Assembly (NCBI GenBank): GCA_028719205.1
Contig: JAQUKH010000001.1
Span: 1 to 64,000, forward strand
Origin: a bacterium
GTDB lineage: Bacteria > JACRDZ01 > JAQUKH01
Direction of reading: 5' to 3'
Length of the DNA: 64,000 bases
Part shown: one piece after another, positions 37,174 through 45,635 of the stretch
Layout: the number at the start of each line of letters is the position of its first letter
Numbering within the stretch: the first letter of the stretch is position 1
Translations under genes and position numbers: made by a program
Notes under the pieces: generated by a model
Seen by the model: only the letters and a program-made list of their open reading frames with translations
The model's database searches: none
Told to the model about the DNA's origin: nothing

Positions 37174-39354
37174 TCATGATAATTTTTTTAACCTTTCCGC
37201 GGCGAATACCCTTAAGATTTTAGGTTCAGTAGGAATAAAAAAGAAACGCTTTTTTCCCATTACATTATTAAATATTTTTTTAGCTTGCGCTTTATCCAGT
37301 AATTCCAGCGATCTCAAAGCTGCCATGCGGATATCTATATTTTCCGATAGCGAATCAGTCATACTTATTTTACCCTGAGATATATCAACAAGTATAGAAC
37401 AAACTTTCGGAGTGTTGTAAAGGCCTAAGCATTCAATTGCTGTAATACGTAAAGGAATATTAGAAATATCTACTGCCTTGAGTAAAAAAGGTAATGCCTC
37501 CTCTGATCTTTTTGAGGCAATAAGTTTTAACGATTTTTTCGCGATACCAAGGTTTTCCAGCAAAGTTATTTCCCATAAAAAAGGAAGCGTGTCATCGCTG
37601 TTTATATCTTGCAATAGATCCAGAAGCCGCATAATTTGAGAAAGAGGTGCTTTCCCAAGTTCAGCATCAAATTTCAGATCACCGGTTTTATAATTGTTAA
37701 TTATTATCTCTCTAAGCATGGGCCCTTTTGATGAAGTCTCAATAAAAATGAAATAATTTATAAGCAAAGTCATTAAATTGGATGGGAACAGATAAAATAA
37801 TTGCTTGAACGCTGTTTTAATATCCTGCTCTTTGGGCAAGTATAAAGTTTTAGTGATCAGCCCTTCCAAAACAGGGAGAGGTAAAGTTGCAAGAGATTCA
37901 AGAACTATTTTTTTATGCTCAGGTTTTATCTTTTTTGTCTCCGAAATTAAGTTAAATAAAAAAAACATAATTTTCGCTAATTGTTCTGTATTGTTTTGCT
38001 CAAACAGTATTTTTATTTGTGCGATCAGTTTATCAAGCATCTTTATAAACTTTTTAGTTTCATTCTCCTCTTCTATAAATTCTTCCAATACCGCAAAATA
38101 TCCCAGAGCCTGGTCAAACGAGTTAATACGTTTTGCCATTGTTTCTTTTACAAGATGCACTGTTTTCAAAACATTCAATCCTTTTAAAATATCCGCCGGT
38201 TCATTGTCAGAAACAAATCCCAGTGATAATTCTGTGTCCATTTCCAAAGAATATTCAGGATCAATTGAGGAGCAAATATCGTTAATTACCTGTTTGGCTT
38301 TACTTTCCGAAGGTATGTTTTTCTGAAGCGTATCCGTAAAAGTAGGAAGGAAATTCAGCATTTCCTGGCGGTCTTTGAATAGTTTATTTATTATTGTTTT
38401 TGTCCGGGTTACTACTTTTGAGTTTCCATCTGACTCGGCTATTTTTTGCGTCATGAATTCTGCTGTTTTTTGCGGCCCTAATTTATCGATCACTGAGGCG
38501 GAAACATTTGTATAATTAATTATTTCATCGTCCGGGTGTTCGAAAACAAGATCAAAAAAATCTTTTTCTGAATTTGAAGCTATAATATCGTGAAGAATGG
38601 ATTTTATCTCTGTCTTTTCGGAGATGTTATGTTTCTCGATCGCCGCTTTTATCTTTTTTACGATCTCTAAAATATTTGCGTTTTCCGACAATTTTGATGT
38701 TTGTTTAAGGCCTTGATCCTGAGAAGCGGTTTTTATTAATGAGCATATAAGAGGTGTTTCTTTAAGTAATTCATAAATAGAATATGCCTGTTCAGAAGAC
38801 AGTGAAGATTTGGAATCATCAGTAAGAAACTGAAATATTGAGCTGTTAGTAAGGCTCGAGAGCCGTTCCTGATTTATGCTCCTGCGGTCCTTGTTATAAT
38901 ACTCGATTATTTTTATATTTTGAGCCCCATTTTTCTCTAAAATGCCATTCGGGCCTCCTTCAGGGCTGATGTTCTCCGGATCGGTATTTAACAGTGTCAT
39001 CAGAGCATTAATATCGTTCATGTTCGTTCCCGTGTTAAAAACTATCCGGCGTATATACCTTTCATGCAGTTTTTCTAAAAAAATTGTTATCTCCGGAATT
39101 TTTGCGGTATCAAGGGGCAGGTTTTGAAAGTATAAACTATTATCAAATATGCGCAAAGAAATTTTCTGTTCCTGAGCAACTATATCTTTCAGTTGAGAGT
39201 AGAACCTTTCTATGGCAAGAATAAGCATTTTATGCCCGCTTGGATATAACTTTTCAGCTTTTAGTAATGAAAAAAAGCATGAAACAAACATTATTGCTTT
39301 TTTCATTTCTTTAGAATCCACGTCTTTACGAATATATGTTTTCCGATCGTTCAT
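37174..39354 (-). CDS. Large HEAT-like repeat protein partnered with HD-GYP gene (726 aa)
   Basis: N-terminal region similar in pattern to that of the adjacent HD-GYP protein; C-terminal HEAT-like SEEALPFLLKAVDISNIPLRITAIECLGLY. Confidence 0.7.
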   Translation of the reverse strand: MNDRKTYIRKDVDSKEMKKAIMFVSCFFSLLKAEKLYPSGHKMLILAIERFYSQLKDIVAQEQKISLRIFDNSLYFQNLPLDTAKIPEITIFLEKLHERYIRRIVFNTGTNMNDINALMTLLNTDPENISPEGGPNGILEKNGAQNIKIIEYYNKDRRSINQERLSSLTNSSIFQFLTDDSKSSLSSEQAYSIYELLKETPLICSLIKTASQDQGLKQTSKLSENANILEIVKKIKAAIEKHNISEKTEIKSILHDIIASNSEKDFFDLVFEHPDDEIINYTNVSASVIDKLGPQKTAEFMTQKIAESDGNSKVVTRTKTIINKLFKDRQEMLNFLPTFTDTLQKNIPSESKAKQVINDICSSIDPEYSLEMDTELSLGFVSDNEPADILKGLNVLKTVHLVKETMAKRINSFDQALGYFAVLEEFIEEENETKKFIKMLDKLIAQIKILFEQNNTEQLAKIMFFLFNLISETKKIKPEHKKIVLESLATLPLPVLEGLITKTLYLPKEQDIKTAFKQLFYLFPSNLMTLLINYFIFIETSSKGPMLREIIINNYKTGDLKFDAELGKAPLSQIMRLLDLLQDINSDDTLPFLWEITLLENLGIAKKSLKLIASKRSEEALPFLLKAVDISNIPLRITAIECLGLYNTPKVCSILVDISQGKISMTDSLSENIDIRMAALRSLELLDKAQAKKIFNNVMGKKRFFFIPTEPKILRVFAAERLKKLS

Positions 39355-39389
39355 TTTGCCTTTTTAATAAAGACCTGCGGGCTTTCCCA

Positions 39390-39452
39390 CTATGACTTGC
39401 ACACTCCGGCCCTGGCGAGACCGCCTTTGTTAACAATTTCGCTTTTGCTCAT
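39390..39452 (-). CDS. Possible 20-aa leader peptide
   Basis: MSKSEIVNKGGLARAGVCKS* with GAGGA upstream of the ATG (GAGGACAACAATG); lies in the 5' leader of 37174..39354. Confidence 0.3.
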   Translation of the reverse strand: MSKSEIVNKGGLARAGVCKS

Positions 39453-39630
39453 TGTTGTCCTCGTAGCGGATAACCTAGAGATACCCCCTACCCGTACGAT
39501 AATATATCGGTGAAATATAGAATAAAGTATAATAAATATTTATCTGATATATCCCTTCGGTTATTTATTTAAACACCGTTATCCCCTTAAATATTCTTGA
39601 CAATTAGACATTTCTGTTGTTAAATGAATT

Positions 39631-41034
39631 ATGACTAAAACAAAGATAATTTGCACGATCGGGCCTGCTACTCAATCCTATGAAATGCTGCAGAAAATGA
39701 ATAATGCCGGAATGGATATTGCCAGGCTTAATATGTCGCATGGGGATCATGCTTCTCATCTGAAGGTTATTAATAATATAAAGAAAATCAATAAAAATTC
39801 AAATAAACAGATGGGAATACTTCTGGATACCCAGGGTCCGGAGATCAGGACCGGAGACCTGGCGGCTAATCTTGACCTGAAAACAGGGTCAATAATTTCT
39901 ATAAGCCTGCGTGACGCGATGAACGTTGAGGAGACTTCCATTCATATTAATTATGATGATATGGTTAATTCCGTAAATGTAGGGGACAAAATTACTGTTG
40001 ATAATGGCTTGATAAACCTGGAGATCCTTGAAAAAAGTGACCGGCAGATGAAATGTATGGTTATCGACGGCGGGATCCTGAAAAGCAAGCGGCATGTTAA
40101 CTTACCCGGGATCAGGGTGAACCTTCCTGCCATAACATCAAAAGATGAAGCGGATATTATTTTCGGATTGAAGAATGATGTTGATTTTATAGCTCTTTCT
40201 TTTGTCCGTGAAGTTCAGGATATTTATGAGTTAAAAAGCATAATAGGAAGCAGATCCGGTAAAGTAAAGATCATCGCGAAGATCGAAGATCAGGAAGGCG
40301 TTAAAAATATCGATGAAATAGTCGAAGAAGCTGACGGGATAATGGTTGCCCGGGGAGATCTCGGAGTTGAAATTAATATCGAAGAACTTCCCAGCGTACA
40401 AAGAGAAATTGTACGCAAATGCGCGGAAAAAGGGCGGCGGGTAATTATCGCGACTCATCTCCTTGAATCAATGATAGAAAATCCGATCCCGACCCGCGCG
40501 GAAGTCACTGACGTTGCCAATGCTGTTTATGAAGAGGTTGACGCGGTTATGCTCTCAGGTGAAACAACAACCGGAAAATATCCGGTCAAATGTGTAGAGT
40601 ATTTAAAAAAAATCATTATTAGATCTGAAGAACAAGATGGTTTAAAATTTTCCAGCAAACTGATCTTAGACAATGACAAACAGCAGCTTACAGCCGCGGC
40701 GGTAAAACTTGCTGAAGCTCTTAATGTAAAAGGAATAATGGTTTTCACAAAAAAAGGTTTTATGGCGGATTGCACTTCAAATTATCATCCCTATTCCGTA
40801 AATATCTATGCCTTTACAAATGCCGCTCAAACCAGGCGCACCCTGCTCTTAAACCGCGCGGTATTCCCCTTTAAAATGAACTTCAACTCAGATCCGGAAA
40901 AAAGATTGCGGACAGCTTTTAATATTTTAAAAGCTAAAGAAGGCTTTGTTCCCGGGGATAAAGTTGTAGTTATTTCCGATGTCCGTACCGGCGAAGAGAA
41001 AACAGACGCGGTTCAGATAAGAGAAGTGATTTAA
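39631..41034 (+). CDS. pyk: Pyruvate kinase
   Basis: TKIICTIGPATQSYEMLQKMNNAGMDIARLNMSHGD, IMVARGDLGVEI, DAVMLSGETTTGKYP. Confidence 0.97.
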   Translation: MTKTKIICTIGPATQSYEMLQKMNNAGMDIARLNMSHGDHASHLKVINNIKKINKNSNKQMGILLDTQGPEIRTGDLAANLDLKTGSIISISLRDAMNVEETSIHINYDDMVNSVNVGDKITVDNGLINLEILEKSDRQMKCMVIDGGILKSKRHVNLPGIRVNLPAITSKDEADIIFGLKNDVDFIALSFVREVQDIYELKSIIGSRSGKVKIIAKIEDQEGVKNIDEIVEEADGIMVARGDLGVEINIEELPSVQREIVRKCAEKGRRVIIATHLLESMIENPIPTRAEVTDVANAVYEEVDAVMLSGETTTGKYPVKCVEYLKKIIIRSEEQDGLKFSSKLILDNDKQQLTAAAVKLAEALNVKGIMVFTKKGFMADCTSNYHPYSVNIYAFTNAAQTRRTLLLNRAVFPFKMNFNSDPEKRLRTAFNILKAKEGFVPGDKVVVISDVRTGEEKTDAVQIREVI

Positions 41035-41129
41035 GATAGAAGGCTGAAGTACGGAAGAACGGAAGAAAATAAAATACATTATTTTTAATGGATTTTATAC
41101 GGTTTTTTTGATATTATATGTTTATAAAC

Positions 41130-41476
41130 GGGGGCGAATTGGTTTCGACAGGTATAAATTAAAGCTGTGCTCGCAGGCCGAGGTTCCATTGGCTCGTAAA
41201 ACAAATGGTAAAACATAAACGCTAATAACGAATTAGCCCTAGCTGCTTAATTGCGGCTGACTGAATAGGCTTTTAGCCTGAGAAGCTTATTTGGTAAAAT
41301 TTCAGGCTCAGTCTTATTTAGCGCCCGGGAAATAAGACGAAAATTTCGGGATTGCCTTTTTTCTATTCCGCCTTGGTGAAGAGATAAGAGGTGAAAAGTA
41401 AATACCTAGGACAAGCCTGTAGGATACCAGATTTGATTATTCTTGGACGCGGGTTCAATTCCCGCCGCCTCCACCA
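41130..41476 (+). ncRNA. ssrA: tmRNA
   Basis: 5' GGGGGCGAATTGGTTTCGACAGG and 3' GCGGGTTCAATTCCCGCCGCCTCCACCA; tag ORF GCT AAT AAC GAA TTA GCC CTA GCT GCT TAA at 41221-41250. Confidence 0.97.
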
Positions 41477-41518
41477 TTTTTGTTTAATCGAAAATTGATT
41501 TGACATATAAATAATATT

Positions 41519-43312
41519 ATGCTACCCTCCAAAAATATGAATAAGAGATCTTTTAATTTCATACTCGCAGTTTTTTTTACTCTGGTAATAGCAACATCAT
41601 TTATTTCCTCTGCCGCGGATGATTCCGCTAAAGTTGCTCCCGTTAAAAAAGAAAGATCCGAAAAAGGCATAGACTTAAAAAATCTTATTCAAAAAGACGC
41701 GACACCTGTATTTAAACCGAATATTCATAGTTTATTTGAATGCAATTCCTGTCATTTAGGCTCTGCGAATGAAATTAAAAACAGCAAGGATAAGGTTATG
41801 CTGATAGAGGATGAAGTATCACTTTGTTTAACTTGCCATCAGGGAGAATGTTTGCACCCTGTAAAAATGGATCCCAAAGATTTAAAACCGCCAATGGTAA
41901 TTCCTGCGAATCTTCCGTTAGATAAAAGTGAAAATTTGGGTAAAATTGTTTGTTCTACCTGTCACCAGATCCATATAGATTTCTCAAAAGATTCGATATT
42001 AAGAGATTTTCCGAATTATTTAGAAAAAAAAGAGTCAAAATACAAAAATCGCATCGAGATGTGTTTAGATTGTCATAAAGATAATTTAGATGATTATAAC
42101 AACCCGGTTTCTGCCATTAAACATATACATGAAAGTGAAACCCCTGATAAAAAGAAATATACTATTGCCTGTCAATTTTGCCACAAAGGCGATACCGAAG
42201 AGATACAAAATATTTCTAATCCGCAGCTCAAAAAGTTCTTTGTTGAAAAGAATCTCAGGGCTCCGGTAATAAACCTTTGCTATTTTTGTCATAATGAGTA
42301 TAAACTTAAGATACATTACGCGGAAAACAATGCTTTTTCTGACATAAAATTAGAAAAAGAAATTGAAGTATTAGATCTTCCCCTGGTTAACGGGAAATTT
42401 ACATGTGTTACCTGCCATGATCAGCATAACTCATTAAAAAATAAAAATTATCTTCGTTCAAAATATTTACTTTTGTCCAGTCAATCAAAAAAAATAAAAC
42501 CTCATAAAAAAGACGGATTTTGCCTTTCCTGTCATGAAAAAGAGCCTAAGGAAGGTGAAAAAATAACTTACCGTTTTAACGGAGATTGGAACCTGATATG
42601 CAACTGGTGCCATAAAGCCGGGGAAGCCAGATCACAAGCTCATCCTGTTGGAATTGTTTTAAAAGAAGGAAAAACTATGATGAAGCCAAAGGATTTCCCT
42701 TTATCGGCAGACGGCAAAATAACCTGTATCACCTGTCATTACGGAGGGAACTACGGTTGTATGGAAAATACAATATACAACGTTGAACAGCAGGTACTTG
42801 AAGGAAATGAAAAAAGGCTGCGCGGGTGGCCCTATACCGGTGTTACTCCTGAAGAAAGAAGATGGCAGCAATGCCTTAAATGTCATGTAAAAGGCCATAT
42901 TACAAAATTCAATATACATTATCAGATAGACAGTACTACAGGAAAAGTTATTGAGTCAACATGCCTTTTTTGCCACTCTTCCCGTCCTGATGAAAAAGTT
43001 GAGGGGGTAAAAAAAGCCGAGTTTAGAAGCCCTGTATTATTTCTTTGTTTATCCTGCCATAATGACCGTAAACATCCGGGTGTTACCCCATCACAACCGG
43101 ATGGAGTGAACCATATTGTTGTACCTAAAGAAGTCCCTGGTAAACTGATAATACCTCCTGACCTTCATGAAACAGATAAGAAAATGATCCATTGCGCGAC
43201 TTGCCATAATCCGCATCAGGATGGCCTGATAGGCGGCCGGAGAGGTTTAGTTGCCGGGACTGAACGTAAACGCTTTCTGGTATGTACTACCTGCCATATC
43301 GGGAAATTTTAA
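41519..43312 (+). CDS. 15-heme c-type cytochrome
   Basis: Signal sequence; 15 CXXCH motifs counted (CNSCH, CLTCH, CSTCH, CLDCH, CQFCH, CYFCH, CVTCH, CLSCH, CNWCH, CITCH, CLKCH, CLFCH, CLSCH, CATCH, CTTCH). Confidence 0.93.
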   Translation: MLPSKNMNKRSFNFILAVFFTLVIATSFISSAADDSAKVAPVKKERSEKGIDLKNLIQKDATPVFKPNIHSLFECNSCHLGSANEIKNSKDKVMLIEDEVSLCLTCHQGECLHPVKMDPKDLKPPMVIPANLPLDKSENLGKIVCSTCHQIHIDFSKDSILRDFPNYLEKKESKYKNRIEMCLDCHKDNLDDYNNPVSAIKHIHESETPDKKKYTIACQFCHKGDTEEIQNISNPQLKKFFVEKNLRAPVINLCYFCHNEYKLKIHYAENNAFSDIKLEKEIEVLDLPLVNGKFTCVTCHDQHNSLKNKNYLRSKYLLLSSQSKKIKPHKKDGFCLSCHEKEPKEGEKITYRFNGDWNLICNWCHKAGEARSQAHPVGIVLKEGKTMMKPKDFPLSADGKITCITCHYGGNYGCMENTIYNVEQQVLEGNEKRLRGWPYTGVTPEERRWQQCLKCHVKGHITKFNIHYQIDSTTGKVIESTCLFCHSSRPDEKVEGVKKAEFRSPVLFLCLSCHNDRKHPGVTPSQPDGVNHIVVPKEVPGKLIIPPDLHETDKKMIHCATCHNPHQDGLIGGRRGLVAGTERKRFLVCTTCHIGKF

Positions 43313-43316
43313 TCCC

Positions 43317-43736
43317 TTAAAATCCGCCTCTTGAATTGATCACAAATATACCGCCAAAGAATATTACGGAAACAATAATAATAAAACTGAATATCTTTGC
43401 TAATTTTTTATTTGGTTTTGAATAAACATTCGGAAAAACAGAATGGATCGTAAATACTTTTGAAAGAGGCAATGCTATTTTTGAATCAGCCTTTTGAGGA
43501 TATTTTTTTTCAAATTCAATTTTTTTCATCAAAGAAAGATGCTGATATTCACGGGCAGTTAACTCCTTGACGCTTTTTGTTTTCAGATCCCGATAATAAC
43601 TGTCAAAAACCTCATTGATCTTATTTATATTTTTATGACAAAATTTTTCCGGTAAAAACAACTTTATTAAATATCCTGAAACCAGGCCAACCAGGAACAG
43701 AATAAACGGATTAAAATTTGAAATAAGATCTGCCAT
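43317..43736 (-). CDS. Hypothetical membrane protein with two TM segments
   Basis: Probable start MADLISNF; TM near both ends; convergent with the 15-heme cytochrome. Confidence 0.55.
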   Translation of the reverse strand: MADLISNFNPFILFLVGLVSGYLIKLFLPEKFCHKNINKINEVFDSYYRDLKTKSVKELTAREYQHLSLMKKIEFEKKYPQKADSKIALPLSKVFTIHSVFPNVYSKPNKKLAKIFSFIIIVSVIFFGGIFVINSRGGF

Positions 43737-43761
43737 TTTTTTCTCCTTATTCAATGAGCAC

Positions 43762-43820
43762 ATCGTCCCGATGTTCTTCGGGATGATAGTTCGAATTGAA
43801 CCCCGATGCAACATCGGGGT
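43762..43820. repeat. Pair of related CCCGATG-type palindromes
   Basis: ATCGTCCCGA-tgttct-TCGGGATGAT (43762-43787) and ACCCCGATG-caa-CATCGGGGT (43800-43820). Confidence 0.75.
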
Positions 43821-43906
43821 ATTAGTTGCACAATAAATTTATCTTCAAATCTATTATCGGACAGGAGAAATAAAATCTTAAAATAATTTTATTATTTAAA
43901 TGGATA

Positions 43907-45631
43907 TCATGGATTTTGGGGAACTAAAATGTCTTTAAGTTCCAATTGGAGAGAAGTTTTATTCTGCCAGAGGTTTTTTGACAAATTATAAATTATATGT
44001 ATCGGCCCTTTAATATTCAATAAACATTCATATTTATTGATCATATTAAAACCTATGATATCTCTTTCTATATTTCCTTTTTTGGCTTTTAATTTTACAT
44101 GATTTATCCCTACGATTCTGGGATAATCCATTAATGACACGTTTTCAGACATAAAAACAGGTTTAGGATTGCCAAAACCAAAAGGCGCTAAATTTTCTAA
44201 AAGATCTATAAATTGCAAATTCAGGTCCTTAAAATCAATAACAGCGTCTATATTCCATTTCTGCAGTAATTTCTCCGCCGTAAAGATATTTTCAGCCGCT
44301 TCATTTATTTTTTTTCTGAACATTCCAATATTCTTAATTTCGATCGAAAGGCCCGCCGCCAGTTCATGACCTCCAAAGGACAGCAAAAGATCTTTACATT
44401 CTGATATTGCTTTAAAAATATTTAATCCGTTTTTACTGCGGGCCGAACCTTTACCATGTGACGTCTTCTCATCATGCGCTATCAAAATTACCGGTTTGGA
44501 AAATCTTTCAACCATTTTAGAAGCAACTATTCCGATAACACCCGGGTGCCACTTTTTAGAATCGAGGACGATTATTTTTTCATTTTCCAGATCAATTTCA
44601 TTTTCAATACAGGAAATAGTATCCTTCAGGATATCCGCTTCAATTATCTGCCTTTTTTCATTCATTCTGCATAATTGATTTGCCAGGCTGTCCGCGGCGG
44701 ATTGTTCGCCGGTCAAAAGTAATTCTACGGAAGTTTTTGCCGTTCCAATCCTTCCGCTGGCGTTTATTTTAGGCGCCAGCATAAAACTCACATGTCCGGT
44801 ATCTACTCTGCAGTTTGATAATCCGCTTTGATTTATTAAAGCCTTTAAACCCGGATTATCAGTGGAATTGATTTGCTCTAAACCATTTTTAACCAATATC
44901 CTGTTTTCACCGATCAGCGGGGCCATATCGGCAATTGTCCCGAGAGCGGCAAACTCTAAAAAATTACTTTCTTTGATTGTAATTTTTTTCCGCAAAGCAT
45001 TGATCAGCATATAAATAACACCTACACCCGCTAATTCGCTTATGCCGCTTAAACAATCAATTTGTTTAGGATCCACGATATATTCGGTATCAGGCAAAAT
45101 ATCAAGCGGCTGGTGATGATCAAGTATTATGATCTCTAACCCTAATGTTTTCGCGAAAGCAATTTCTTCAACGGAAGTAATTCCGCAATCGACAGTTATA
45201 ACCAGGCTATATCCATCTGAGCTTATTTTACTTAAAGCGGCTTTATTTAAACCGTAACCCTCTGTTATCCTATCGGGAATATAGTATCCGACTTCTGTCA
45301 GACCTCCCAAAGCTTTTTTTAAAATAACGACACTGGTAATGCCATCGACATCATAATCTCCGTAAATTAATATGGATTCCCTGTTCTTTATCGCTTTACA
45401 AATTCTGGCTACGGAAATATCCATGCCTTTCAAAGAATAAGGGTCGGATAAATTTTCCAGTTTTGGATATAAATATTTTTTACCTTCCGGGATTGTTTTT
45501 ATTCCTCTATTGACCATAATACCGGCTATTAACGAATCAATATTAAAACTTTCACTGATCTCTTTTTCCAGAATTGATCCTTTTTCACCTATGGATATAT
45601 TTTTATTATATAAAAGCGTGGTTATTTCCAT
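43907..45631 (-). CDS. recJ: Single-stranded-DNA-specific exonuclease RecJ
   Basis: ILIYGDYDVDGITSVVIL, VITVDCGITS, IILDHHQP, INASGRIGTAKTSVELLL, SFGGHELAAGLSI. Confidence 0.95.
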   Translation of the reverse strand: MEITTLLYNKNISIGEKGSILEKEISESFNIDSLIAGIMVNRGIKTIPEGKKYLYPKLENLSDPYSLKGMDISVARICKAIKNRESILIYGDYDVDGITSVVILKKALGGLTEVGYYIPDRITEGYGLNKAALSKISSDGYSLVITVDCGITSVEEIAFAKTLGLEIIILDHHQPLDILPDTEYIVDPKQIDCLSGISELAGVGVIYMLINALRKKITIKESNFLEFAALGTIADMAPLIGENRILVKNGLEQINSTDNPGLKALINQSGLSNCRVDTGHVSFMLAPKINASGRIGTAKTSVELLLTGEQSAADSLANQLCRMNEKRQIIEADILKDTISCIENEIDLENEKIIVLDSKKWHPGVIGIVASKMVERFSKPVILIAHDEKTSHGKGSARSKNGLNIFKAISECKDLLLSFGGHELAAGLSIEIKNIGMFRKKINEAAENIFTAEKLLQKWNIDAVIDFKDLNLQFIDLLENLAPFGFGNPKPVFMSENVSLMDYPRIVGINHVKLKAKKGNIERDIIGFNMINKYECLLNIKGPIHIIYNLSKNLWQNKTSLQLELKDILVPQNP

Positions 45632-45635
45632 AAAA

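Noticed and set aside
37805-38326. 173-aa + strand ORF inside the 726-aa HEAT-like gene
   Set aside because: Antisense shadow of a long coding frame; low-complexity Ser/Phe-rich translation.
41040-41130. CGGAAG repeats upstream of tmRNA considered as a terminator or regulatory array
   Set aside because: Only two imperfect copies and no inverted partner; likely pyk 3' UTR.
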